DNA of 17,846 bases from DASSKW01 sp035690065. GTDB lineage: Bacteria > Pseudomonadota > Gammaproteobacteria > Natronospirales > REEB76. Positions 1 to 7,122 of the stretch are shown piece by piece. The notes under the pieces were generated by a model. The model made no database searches and was not told the DNA's origin. It saw nothing but the letters and a program-made list of their open reading frames with translations. Where the stretch lies: assembly GCA_035690065.1 (NCBI GenBank), contig DASSKW010000053.1:1-17846 (forward strand), read 5' to 3'. Positions within the stretch are counted from its first letter, which is position 1. The number at the start of each line of letters is the position of its first letter. Both the position numbers and the translations under genes were made by a program.

Positions 1-162
1 TCAGATTTTCTTGTCAATTACAGGTGACCGTATCCGCTCAACCGACAGGTAGTGTCACCAGCATGTCAGCTGTGTTCGAACCGGACTGGCAAGGAAACAC
101 CCCTTGTTGACCGGGGGCAATAGCCCTCAAATGCCGATGACATAAGCACGCCTACCCCGTTG

Positions 163-192
163 ATGACCTGCCTCCCGGAATCGCGCTATGCT
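163..192 (+). promoter_or_regulatory. Possible promoter of the small secreted protein
   Basis: A -35-like ATGACC (163-168) and a -10-like TATGCT (187-192) are separated by 18 bases. They would start transcription near 199, giving a leader of about 30 bases that contains the AGGAG ribosome-binding site at about 217. The match to the sigma-70 consensus is modest (4/6 in each box). The rest of 1-229 shows no convincing gene, RNA or repeat. Confidence 0.28.
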
Positions 193-229
193 TTACCCTT
201 TGGCTCATCCTGAAAGTAGGAGCACCCTC

Positions 230-637
230 ATGAAGAAGCACTCGATATTGGCGTTCGTTGCCCTCGTTTCCATGCTGTCCCTGGCTACTGCATTCGCCGC
301 CGGCGATGCTGCCAAACAGGTCGCGACTGCTGAAGCACACGCCAAGATGGCCTCGGCTACCAAAGATATCAATATGGTGCATGCGCACTTGCAACACGTG
401 GTTAATTGTCTGGTAGGGCCGAAAGGGAAACTGTTCGACGCCAAGGCTGAGGATCCCTGCAAGGGTATGGGAGACGGCGCACTCAACGATCTCACTGGCT
501 CGCCGCGAGCGCATGCGAAACTCGAGATGGCGGTAGAAACCGCCGAACGCGGTATCCACGAGACCGCTTACACGAAGGCACATGCAGCCGCGATCAAGAC
601 CGTAGCACTGATCAAGGACGCCAACGTGCTCGAATAG
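230..637 (+). CDS. Small secreted helical protein of unknown function
   Basis: This 135-residue protein has a clear signal peptide: MKK, then a hydrophobic stretch, then a probable cut after AFA near residue 23. The mature part of about 112 residues looks all-helical and is rich in Ala, His and Lys. It contains a cluster around residues 50-60 with three histidines and a Cys, and a second Cys about 30 residues on in a PCKGMG context; the two could form a disulphide. There is no CxxCH haem motif. The start at 230 is preferred over 188 because it opens the signal peptide and follows AGGAG at a good distance. A perfect hairpin lies just downstream, so it is probably a single-gene transcript. A periplasmic metal- or haem-binding helical bundle is one guess, but I do not recognise the family. 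Confidence 0.8.
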   Translation: MKKHSILAFVALVSMLSLATAFAAGDAAKQVATAEAHAKMASATKDINMVHAHLQHVVNCLVGPKGKLFDAKAEDPCKGMGDGALNDLTGSPRAHAKLEMAVETAERGIHETAYTKAHAAAIKTVALIKDANVLE

Positions 638-665
638 CGATCCGTTGCATGCGAACGCCGCCTCG

Positions 666-693
666 ATCCCTCGCCTGCAACATGGCGAGGGAT
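666..693 (+). terminator. Perfect 10-bp hairpin after the secreted protein gene
   Basis: ATCCCTCGCC (666-675) pairs perfectly with GGCGAGGGAT (684-693) around an 8-base loop, 28 bases after the preceding stop codon. The stem is strong and GC-rich. The following bases (GAAGTGTATG) are not a T-run, so it is not a textbook intrinsic terminator. It could be a pausing or 3'-end-stabilising structure, or part of the leader of the aminotransferase gene that starts at 739. Confidence 0.45.
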
Positions 694-738
694 GAAGTGT
701 ATGCTGCAGCACGTTGTAATTCACCCGGGTGACTCTTC

Positions 739-1662
739 ATGGCAATCCAGTATCCTGCGCAGATCTGGCATAACGGCAAACTGAAGCCCTGGGCGGATGC
801 GACCACGCACGTGATGGCGCACGCGCTGCACTACGGTTCCTCGGTATTCGAAGGCATCCGCAGTTATCCAACACCGAACGGTGTGGTGATCTTCCGGCTC
901 GCGGATCACATCAAGCGGCTGTTCAACTCGGCGAAGATCTATGACATCCCGATGCCCTTCGATACGGCCACACTCGCCGCAGCCTGCCGGGAAGTGGTTC
1001 GTGTCAACAAACTCAATAAGGCCTACATCCGGCCGGTCGCTTTTCGTGGTGCCGGTCAGGGTCTTAGCCTGAGTGCGGATGCGCCAACCGAGGTCGCCGT
1101 GGGGGCCTGGGAACTGGGCAGCTATCTCGGCAAGGATGTACTGGATGCGGGCATCGATGCCTGCGTCTCTACATGGCAACGACCCGCGCCCAACACCATT
1201 CCTGCCGGGGCCAAGGCGGGTGGAAATTATCTTTCCGGTCAACTCATCGCACGTGAAGCACGCCGCCTGGGTTTCGGTGAGGGTATCGCGCTCGCCAGCA
1301 CCGGGCTGCTCAGCGAAGGTGCCGGTGAAAACCTGTTCCTGGTATTCGATGGTGTGCTGCATACGCCGCCGGTGAGCGCCGCCATCCTCGATGGCATCAC
1401 GCGTGCTTCATTGATACAGCTCGCCGGAGATGCGGGACTCGAGATCATGGTGCGCGATCTGCCGCGCGAATACCTCTACCTCGCGGACGAGATCTTCATG
1501 TGCGGCACCGCTGCAGAGATCACCCCGGTGCGTTCCGTGGATGGCAAGCCGGTCGGCACCGGCAAGCCCGGCCCGGTCACGCACCGGATGCAGGAATTGT
1601 TCTTCGGATTGTTCGACGGCCGGACGCCCGACCGTTATGGCTGGTTGGAACCAGTGGCCTGA
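739..1662 (+). CDS. ilvE: Branched-chain amino acid aminotransferase (IlvE type)
   Basis: This 307-residue fold-type IV PLP enzyme matches the usual IlvE length. It is expected to transfer the amino group between glutamate and the keto acids of leucine, isoleucine and valine, the last step of their synthesis in the cytoplasm. Visible signatures are the N-terminal HYGSSVFEGIR block (residues 31-41), the PLP-binding Lys159 in AGAKAGGNYL, the SEGAGENLF block with Glu193, and GTAAEITPV (256-264). These support IlvE over D-amino acid transaminase or 4-amino-4-deoxychorismate lyase. The start ATG has only a weak purine-rich stretch (GGGTGA) upstream. The cysteine synthase gene begins 44 bases downstream on the same strand, so the two may be co-transcribed. 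Confidence 0.93.
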   Translation: MAIQYPAQIWHNGKLKPWADATTHVMAHALHYGSSVFEGIRSYPTPNGVVIFRLADHIKRLFNSAKIYDIPMPFDTATLAAACREVVRVNKLNKAYIRPVAFRGAGQGLSLSADAPTEVAVGAWELGSYLGKDVLDAGIDACVSTWQRPAPNTIPAGAKAGGNYLSGQLIAREARRLGFGEGIALASTGLLSEGAGENLFLVFDGVLHTPPVSAAILDGITRASLIQLAGDAGLEIMVRDLPREYLYLADEIFMCGTAAEITPVRSVDGKPVGTGKPGPVTHRMQELFFGLFDGRTPDRYGWLEPVA

Positions 1663-1706
1663 TAACACCGGCACGCGGCGATCTTCACTACAGGAGAAAC
1701 GTCATC

Positions 1707-2660
1707 ATGATGTACGACAGCATCCTCGATACCATCGGCAACACGCCCATCGTCAAGTTGCACCGCATCCCGCCACGGAATGTCGACATCTATGTAAAAG
1801 TGGAAGCATTCAACCCGGCTTCCTCGGTCAAGGACCGGCTGGCGATCGCTATCATCCTCGATGCCGAGCAGCGTGGCACGCTCAAACCCGGCCAGACCGT
1901 GATCGAAGCCACGTCCGGCAACACCGGCATCGCGCTTGCCATGGTATGTGCGGCACGCGGTTATCCCTTCGTCGCGGTGATGAGCGAATCGTTCTCCGTG
2001 GAACGCCGCAAGTTGATACGTGCGTTCGGCGCCAAGGTAATCCTTACTCCGGCGGCAGAACGCGGTACCGGCATGGTGCGCAAAGCCGAGGAGCTGGCAA
2101 AAAAACACGGCTGGTTCCTGGCGCGACAGTTCGATAATCCCGCCAATCCCGCCTGGCACCGCAACACCACGGGACCGGAAATCCTGCAGGACTTCGCCGG
2201 CAAACGCCTGGATTATTTCGTCACCGGATGGGGTACCGGCGGGACTCTGACCGGTACCGGCGAGATGCTGAAACTCGCCCGCTCGGGCATCAAGGTCATC
2301 GTCACCGAACCAGCCGTCGCATCGCTGCTCAATGGTCAACCATGGCAGCCGCACAAGATCCAGGGCTGGACCCCGGACTTCGTGCCCGCGGTACTCAACC
2401 GGAAAATCGCCGACCAGATCGTGCCGGTGGATGACGTATTGGCGCGGGATACCGCGCAACGTCTCGCGCGCGAGGAAGGCATTCTGGTCGGTGTCTCTGC
2501 TGGCGGCACACTGGCCGCAGCGCTCAAGATCGCGGAACAAGCGCCAAAGGGAACTGTATTGCTGGCGATGCTGCCGGATACTGCCGAGCGTTACCTGTCC
2601 ACGTTCCTGTTCGAGAACATCAACGAAGGTTCGGACGACGAGTGGCTGAGGGCGCAATAG
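1707..2660 (+). CDS. cysK: Cysteine synthase (O-acetylserine sulfhydrylase, CysK type)
   Basis: This 317-residue fold-type II PLP enzyme is expected to make L-cysteine from O-acetylserine and sulfide. It shows the PLP lysine in SSVKDR (Lys42), the substrate-binding loop TSGNTG (69-74), the phosphate-cradle GWGTGGTLTG (174-183), HKIQG (216-220), and a C-terminal SAGG (264-267) that contacts the PLP pyridine ring. Residues up to ERYLST follow CysK closely. CysM is possible, but HKIQG and the C-terminal ERYLSTFLF block favour CysK. Two ATG codons lie in tandem (1707 and 1710), after a strong AGGAGA at 1692-1697. The open frame continues upstream to 1500 inside ilvE, but that extension has no homology and is ignored. 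It converges with the methyltransferase gene over a 71-base gap with no clear terminator. Confidence 0.9.
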   Translation: MMYDSILDTIGNTPIVKLHRIPPRNVDIYVKVEAFNPASSVKDRLAIAIILDAEQRGTLKPGQTVIEATSGNTGIALAMVCAARGYPFVAVMSESFSVERRKLIRAFGAKVILTPAAERGTGMVRKAEELAKKHGWFLARQFDNPANPAWHRNTTGPEILQDFAGKRLDYFVTGWGTGGTLTGTGEMLKLARSGIKVIVTEPAVASLLNGQPWQPHKIQGWTPDFVPAVLNRKIADQIVPVDDVLARDTAQRLAREEGILVGVSAGGTLAAALKIAEQAPKGTVLLAMLPDTAERYLSTFLFENINEGSDDEWLRAQ

Positions 2661-2731
2661 CCCCGGGGCCTGCCGCTGCGCTGGCTGACATTCTCGATAT
2701 CGCGAATATTGCCTGGCGACGCAGTGAAGGG

Positions 2732-3397
2732 TCAGCCGCGTTTGCGTGCCAGGGTCAGGCCGTCGCCGATGGGAACCATCGAAAGCTCGATGCGTTGGTC
2801 CGCATGCAAGGCTTCATTGAATTTTCTGATCGCGACGGTATCCTCGCTCTTGTCCTTTTTATCGGTCACGCTGCCACTCCACAGCACGTTGTCCACCGCG
2901 ATGCAGCCACCCGGGCGCAACAGTTTCAGGATACGTTCGTAGTAATTTGAATAATTCGATTTGTCCGCATCGATGAATGCGAAATCATAACGCCCTGCTT
3001 CACCGTGATTGAGCAGTTTGTCGAGCGTCTCGACAGCGGGAGCCAACCGCAGATCGATCTTCTTCTCGACTCCCGCTTCCTGCCAGTAGCGGCGCGCGAT
3101 CGCGGTGTATTCCTCGCTCACGTCGCAGGCGACGATGCGGCCTTCGTCCGGCAACGCCAGCGCCACCGCGAGACTGCTGTAACCGGTGAACACCCCGACT
3201 TCGATACAGCGTTTGGCGCCGGACAGCCGGACCAGCATCTGCATGAACTGGCCCTGCTCGGGCGAGATCTGCATCCCGTGCCGGGGATGTTTCGCAGTCT
3301 CCTCGCGAAGACGTTTCAGCAACGCCGGCTCCCGCAGCGAGACTTTCAAAAGATAGTCATAGAGCGAGTCGGTCATGGAGATCGTGCGATTCGACAT
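2732..3397 (-). CDS. Class I SAM-dependent O-methyltransferase (catechol/caffeoyl-CoA type)
   Basis: This 221-residue protein belongs to the O-methyltransferase family 3 fold. It has the glycine-rich SAM loop EVGVFTGYSS (residues 66-75), an acidic residue at the end of strand 2 (CDVSEEY), and the divalent-metal site FIDADK (Asp143 and neighbours) with AVDN (Asp169-Asn170). In this family the metal positions vicinal hydroxyls for methylation; the natural substrate here is unknown. The start is taken at ATG 3397 (MSNRT), which fits family N-termini. A GTG three codons upstream (3406) is an alternative, and neither has a strong ribosome-binding site. It is a monocistronic minus-strand gene divergent from the aldolase-like gene. 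Confidence 0.88.
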   Translation of the reverse strand: MSNRTISMTDSLYDYLLKVSLREPALLKRLREETAKHPRHGMQISPEQGQFMQMLVRLSGAKRCIEVGVFTGYSSLAVALALPDEGRIVACDVSEEYTAIARRYWQEAGVEKKIDLRLAPAVETLDKLLNHGEAGRYDFAFIDADKSNYSNYYERILKLLRPGGCIAVDNVLWSGSVTDKKDKSEDTVAIRKFNEALHADQRIELSMVPIGDGLTLARKRG

Positions 3398-3504
3398 GGC
3401 TGCCACCAGCGGTTATTTCATTGATCGGCCCGATTCTACTCCGCTTCGCTTGCGGCGGCGTATGGAACGGTTAAACTGGTTGACAACAAAACAAGGATCG
3501 GATC

Positions 3505-4065
3505 ATGGACCCGCGTACGGAACTGGTGCAGTACTACCGCTGGCTGCGGCACTACGGCCTCAACGACTCACATAGCGGCAACGCTTCGGTGCGTGACGGC
3601 GATACCGTGTGGGTGACGCCGACTGGATGTTGCGCCGACACGTTGACGCCGGATGCATTGATACGTTGCCATGTCGATGGCACACGCGGAGATGGCGCTT
3701 CACTCGATGCCCCTTTGCACCTCGCTGTGTATCGGCAAAATCCGGCAGCGCGCACTGTATTGCACAGTCATGGTCCGCATACGGTAGCGCTCACACTGAA
3801 TGGCGAAGATTTCGTACCAGTGGATTTCGAGGGCGGGTTCTATTTCCCGCGCGTACCGGTCATCAACATCCCGTATGACCAGTACGTAGTTCTGTCACCC
3901 CCGCAGGTGGCGGCGACTCTGGCGCAGTTTCCGATCACGGTAGTGCGCGGCCACGGCGTCTATGCCTGGGGGGAGACATTCGACCGCGCTTACAAATGGA
4001 CCTGCTCACTGGAGATGTCCGCGAAGACCGCGTTCATCGCGCGGCAGGCAGGAACCTTGCCCTGA
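3505..4065 (+). CDS. Class II aldolase/adducin-family protein
   Basis: This 186-residue protein has the zinc-dependent class II aldolase fold of the L-fuculose-1-phosphate aldolase/MtnB/adducin head group. Visible landmarks are the phosphate-loop SGNASVR (24-30), VTPTG (37-41), the zinc ligands His87 and His89 in VLHSHGPH, and the third ligand His150 in RGHGVYAWG. In fuculose-phosphate aldolase the catalytic Glu sits four residues before a conserved His; here that place is Asp68 in LDAPLH. The chemistry could therefore be aldol cleavage, dehydration or epimerisation, and the substrate is unknown. At 186 residues it is shorter than most FucA or MtnB proteins (about 200-215). The start is supported by AAGGA at 3493-3497, seven bases upstream. 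It stands alone, with no sugar-catabolic or methionine-salvage genes nearby. Confidence 0.85.
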   Translation: MDPRTELVQYYRWLRHYGLNDSHSGNASVRDGDTVWVTPTGCCADTLTPDALIRCHVDGTRGDGASLDAPLHLAVYRQNPAARTVLHSHGPHTVALTLNGEDFVPVDFEGGFYFPRVPVINIPYDQYVVLSPPQVAATLAQFPITVVRGHGVYAWGETFDRAYKWTCSLEMSAKTAFIARQAGTLP

Positions 4066-4092
4066 TAAACGTTCCGGGGTTTCGCACGATCC

Positions 4093-4257
4093 TCAAATCT
4101 CGATCATCTCGAAATCTTCCTTGCCGGCCCCGCAGTCAGGACAACGCCAGTTCAGCGGGATATCGTCCCATTTGGTGCCTGGCGCGACCCCGCTCTCGGG
4201 GTGGCCCCTGGCTTCCTCGTAAACAAAACCGCAGATGACGCACATGTAGGCCTTCAT
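4093..4257 (-). CDS. Rubredoxin
   Basis: This 54-residue protein is a canonical single-iron rubredoxin. The two iron-binding knuckles are CVICG (Cys6, Cys9) and CPDCG (Cys39, Cys42), with the conserved aromatic core (FVYEEA, GTKWDDIP, NWRCP) between them. It is a small cytoplasmic one-electron carrier, often partnered with oxygenases, NADH:rubredoxin reductases or peroxide/superoxide defence enzymes; no partner is visible in this window. The ATG at 4257 is preceded by GGAGTC at a suitable distance. The gene is divergent from thiD with 101 bases between them, an arrangement I recall as common in gammaproteobacteria. Confidence 0.96.
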   Translation of the reverse strand: MKAYMCVICGFVYEEARGHPESGVAPGTKWDDIPLNWRCPDCGAGKEDFEMIEI

Positions 4258-4322
4258 CAAGACTCCGCTGACTGGATGGATCAATATGGATTTTCGCAGG
4301 CGGGTATTTTCGCATGTCCGCA

Positions 4323-4352
4323 TCGTCATGGGGACGCCACCCCAAGTAAAAT
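4323..4352 (+). promoter_or_regulatory. Likely promoter of thiD-thiE-hemL, giving a near-leaderless mRNA
   Basis: A -10-like TAAAAT (4347-4352) has a -35-like TCGTCA (4323-4328) 18 bases upstream. The predicted transcription start, about seven bases after the -10 box, falls on or beside the thiD ATG at 4359. No Shine-Dalgarno sequence is seen in the 20 bases before that ATG, which agrees with a leaderless or very short-leader mRNA. No TPP-riboswitch-like structure is apparent. Confidence 0.4.
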
Positions 4353-4358
4353 GTATCT

Positions 4359-5147
4359 ATGTCTGAACATATCCAGCCACCGACTGTCCTGATCATCGCC
4401 GGCAACGATCCGTCCGGCGGTGCCGGCCTGAGCGCCGACATCCAGGCGGTGACCGCACTGGGTGCACATCCGGCGCCGGTGGTTTCGGCGCTGACCGTCC
4501 AGGACACGATGGATGTCCGGCAGGTCGAGGTGATATCGCCGCAACTGGTTATCGCACAAGCCAAAGCGGTCTTGGAGGATCAGCCGGTGGCGGCCATCAA
4601 ACTCGGATTGTTGGGCAGTGTCGCTGTCGGCGAGGCGGTCACGCAGTTGTTGCACCAATGGTCCGGGATCCCGTTGGTCGTGGACCCGGTGCTGGTAGCG
4701 AGCGGCGGCGGCGCACTTGCAGAAGCCGACCTGATTCGTATCTATCTTGAACAACTGTTACCGCTCGCCGGGCTGGCGACGCCGAACGCAGCGGAAAGCC
4801 GACGGTTGGTGCCTTCCGCCACCGACGCAGCAGGACGTGCCGCTGCTCTGCTCGATGCCGGTTGCCGTCATGTGCTGCTCAAGGGTGCCGATGAAGTCAC
4901 TCCGGATGTACGCAACACCTTGTTCAGTGCCGACGGCAACCACGAAGAATTCATCTGGCCGCGCCTGCCCGGGAGTTATCACGGTTCCGGTTGCACACTG
5001 GCTTCCGCGATCGCCGCTCTGCTGGCACACGGGAAATCCATGCATGATGCAGTTGCGGAAGCGCAGCGATTCACCTGGGATGCGCTGCAGCAAGGTTGGC
5101 GCCCCGGCAAAGGGCAGACGATACCGGGACGCTGGACGCACAGATGA
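4359..5147 (+). CDS. thiD: Hydroxymethylpyrimidine / phosphomethylpyrimidine kinase
   Basis: This 262-residue ribokinase-fold enzyme carries out the two phosphorylations that turn HMP into HMP pyrophosphate, the pyrimidine half of thiamine. It has the N-terminal substrate loop AGNDPSGGAG (14-23), VVDPVLVASGG (107-117), a central TPNAAE (141-146), LLKGAD (173-178), and the C-terminal anion hole HGSGCTLASA (208-217) with its characteristic Cys. HGSGCTL replaces the commoner HGTGCTL, a mild change. The first ATG is kept because homologous sequence begins within eight residues of it. The stop codon overlaps the thiE start in an ATGA quartet, so translation is probably coupled and supplies both halves of the thiamine precursor reaction. 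Confidence 0.94.
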   Translation: MSEHIQPPTVLIIAGNDPSGGAGLSADIQAVTALGAHPAPVVSALTVQDTMDVRQVEVISPQLVIAQAKAVLEDQPVAAIKLGLLGSVAVGEAVTQLLHQWSGIPLVVDPVLVASGGGALAEADLIRIYLEQLLPLAGLATPNAAESRRLVPSATDAAGRAAALLDAGCRHVLLKGADEVTPDVRNTLFSADGNHEEFIWPRLPGSYHGSGCTLASAIAALLAHGKSMHDAVAEAQRFTWDALQQGWRPGKGQTIPGRWTHR

Positions 5148-5794
5148 ATACGCATGCCTTGCACGGACTCTATGCGCTTACCGATGCGGCACTGTTGCCG
5201 GGTGAAAAGTTATTGGCCGGCGTTACAGCCGCGATCCGCGGTGGTGCAAGACTGGTCCAATATCGTGATAAATCGACAGACCATGCACGCCGCGAGCGTG
5301 AAGCTCGCACCCTGCTCGCCTTATGTCGTGAATACGATGTCCCGCTCATCATCAACGACGACATCGCGCTGGCCCAGACCATCGGCGCGGACGGCGTACA
5401 TCTGGGCCGTGACGATGCGGCCGTGGAACAGGCACGCGTACAGCTCGGGCCGCACGCATTGATCGGCGTATCCTGCTACGATTCCCTGCAGCGTGCCATC
5501 GATGCGGCTCATGCTGGCGCGGACTATGTGGCGTTCGGCAGTTTCTTCGCCTCACCCAGCAAACCTGACGCCATGCGTGCTCCATTGGGACTGCTACGAG
5601 CAGCACACCGGCAATTGAACATCCCGGTGTGTGCCATCGGCGGGATCACATCAGAGAACGGTGCACAACTCGTGGCGGCGGGCGCCGACATGCTGGCGGT
5701 CATCAGTGGTGTGTTTGCGGCGGACGATATCGAACAGGCAGCACGGCAATACGTACACTTATTCAGTAAACCTGGAGATACACGTGGCGGATAA
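5144..5794 (+). CDS. thiE: Thiamine-phosphate synthase
   Basis: This 216-residue TIM-barrel enzyme joins HMP pyrophosphate (made by ThiD) to thiazole phosphate to give thiamine phosphate. It has QYRDK (39-43), the pyrophosphate- and Mg-binding NDD (71-73), GVHLGRDD (84-91), the FGSFFASPSK loop (131-140), and the phosphate site AIGGIT (164-169) followed by SGVFAADD. The start at 5144 overlaps the thiD stop by four bases (ATGA). The frame is open further upstream within thiD, but that part has no ThiE character. The 3' end overlaps the hemL start by 11 bases. The thiazole-branch genes (thiG, thiS, thiO) are not in the window. Confidence 0.95.
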   Translation: MNTHALHGLYALTDAALLPGEKLLAGVTAAIRGGARLVQYRDKSTDHARREREARTLLALCREYDVPLIINDDIALAQTIGADGVHLGRDDAAVEQARVQLGPHALIGVSCYDSLQRAIDAAHAGADYVAFGSFFASPSKPDAMRAPLGLLRAAHRQLNIPVCAIGGITSENGAQLVAAGADMLAVISGVFAADDIEQAARQYVHLFSKPGDTRGG

Positions 5795-7061
5795 TCTTTT
5801 TGCAGAGGCCCAGCGTTATATCCCCGGTGGAGTGAATTCCCCCGTGCGCGCATTCAAGAGTGTGGGCGGTGAGCCCTTGTTCATCGAGCGTGCCGAGGGC
5901 GCTTATATATATGATACGGATGGACGCCGTTACATAGATTACGTCGGCTCATGGGGACCGATGGTTGCGGGACATGCACATCCGCACGTGATCGACGCCG
6001 TGCAAGGTGCGATCCGCAACGGTCTTTCATTCGGTGCGCCGACTGAGGCCGAGACCCGGCTCGCGCAACGCATCTGCGAACTGATGCCCAGCATAGAACT
6101 GGTGCGGATGGTGAATTCGGGCACCGAAGCCACCATGAGTGCGATCAGGCTTGCGCGTGGTTACACCGGCCGTGACCGGATCGTGAAGTTCGAAGGGTGT
6201 TATCACGGTCATTCCGATTCGCTGCTGGTGAAAGCCGGTTCCGGTGCGCTGACCCTGGGCGTGCCGACTTCTCCCGGCGTGCCAGCGGCGTTGGCTCAAT
6301 ACACACTGACCCTGCCCTACAACGATGCCGCCGCCGCGGAGACGCTGTTCAACGAGATCGGCGACAGCATCGCCTGCGTCATCGTCGAACCGGTGGCCGG
6401 CAACATGAACTGCGTGCCGCCTGCGCCGGGTTTTCTGCAAAGCTTGCGTGAACTGTGCACGCGGCATGGCAGCATGCTGATCTTCGATGAAGTGATGACG
6501 GGTTTCCGGGTCGCACGCGGCGGTGCCCAGGCGCTCTACGACATCCGACCCGACCTCACTACCCTCGGCAAGATCATCGGCGGCGGCATGCCGGTAGGTG
6601 CCTTCGGCGGCCGGCGCGAGATCATGCAAAAACTCGCTCCGCTCGGCCCGGTGTACCAGGCCGGGACGCTGTCCGGCAATCCGGTGGCGATGGCCGCCGG
6701 ACTCGCCATGCTGGATATCATCGGAGCGACGGATTTCCATGCCCGCCTGGATGCCAGTACTGCACGTTTCACCAGCGGTTTACGCGACGCGGCACAGGCG
6801 GCCGGAATCGGCTTCCGCACCAACCATGTTTGCGGCATGTTCGGGCTGTTCTTTACCGACGCACCGGCTGTGGGCAATTACGCCCAAGTCATGGCCTGCA
6901 ATGTGACGCAATTCACAAAATTCTTCCATGGCATGCTGGATGAAGGTATCTATCTCGCGCCATCGGCATTCGAGGCCGGATTCATGTCCTCCGTCCATAG
7001 CGCCGCTGACATCGATGCCAGTATCGATGCGGCACGACGTGTGTTCCAGCGGCTCGCGTGA
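5784..7061 (+). CDS. hemL: Glutamate-1-semialdehyde 2,1-aminomutase
   Basis: This 425-residue PLP enzyme turns glutamate-1-semialdehyde into 5-aminolevulinate, the committed precursor of haem in the C5 pathway. It is nearly colinear with E. coli HemL: PGGVNSPVRAF near the N-terminus, VGSWGPMVAGH, MVNSGTEATMSAIRLAR, FEGCYHGHSD, VEPVAGNMN, DEVMTGFRVA, the PLP Lys263 in TLGKIIGGGMPVGAFGG, and QAGTLSGNP. The start is assigned to GTG 5784, which overlaps the thiE stop by 11 bases and has CTGGAGA just upstream; this gives the standard family length. Grouping with thiD and thiE suggests coordinated expression of two cofactor pathways. It also shows the organism uses the C5 rather than the Shemin route to haem. 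Confidence 0.96.
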   Translation: MADNLFAEAQRYIPGGVNSPVRAFKSVGGEPLFIERAEGAYIYDTDGRRYIDYVGSWGPMVAGHAHPHVIDAVQGAIRNGLSFGAPTEAETRLAQRICELMPSIELVRMVNSGTEATMSAIRLARGYTGRDRIVKFEGCYHGHSDSLLVKAGSGALTLGVPTSPGVPAALAQYTLTLPYNDAAAAETLFNEIGDSIACVIVEPVAGNMNCVPPAPGFLQSLRELCTRHGSMLIFDEVMTGFRVARGGAQALYDIRPDLTTLGKIIGGGMPVGAFGGRREIMQKLAPLGPVYQAGTLSGNPVAMAAGLAMLDIIGATDFHARLDASTARFTSGLRDAAQAAGIGFRTNHVCGMFGLFFTDAPAVGNYAQVMACNVTQFTKFFHGMLDEGIYLAPSAFEAGFMSSVHSAADIDASIDAARRVFQRLA

Positions 7062-7090
7062 CACCCGCAGGGATTTCCGGCACTATTAGG

Positions 7091-7106
7091 CCGCTTCAAC
7101 AAGCGG
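7091..7106 (+). other. Small hairpin in the leader of the cNMP-domain gene
   Basis: CCGCTT (7091-7096) and AAGCGG (7101-7106) form a perfect 6-bp stem with a CAAC tetraloop, between the hemL stop and the next start codon. It has no T-tract, and the GGGAGA ribosome-binding site begins a few bases after it. It might attenuate read-through or affect translation of the downstream gene. Confidence 0.3.
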
Positions 7107-7122
7107 GGCAGCCGGGAGACAC

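Noticed and set aside
152..724. 190-codon minus-strand frame over the secreted protein gene
   Set aside because: No homology-like features or start signal, whereas the plus-strand frame has a signal peptide and ribosome-binding site.
1635..2657. 340-codon open frame antisense to the cysteine synthase gene
   Set aside because: It mirrors the GC-rich third-position pattern of cysK and has no recognisable domain, signal or ribosome-binding site; the sense strand encodes an unmistakable enzyme.
3480..3485. TTGACA as a -35 box for the aldolase-like gene
   Set aside because: It lies only 20 bases before the ATG at 3505, leaving no room for a -10 box before the start codon.
6027..6740. 237-codon open frame antisense to hemL
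   Set aside because: Arg/His-rich translation typical of a shadow frame; it lies wholly within the highly conserved hemL.
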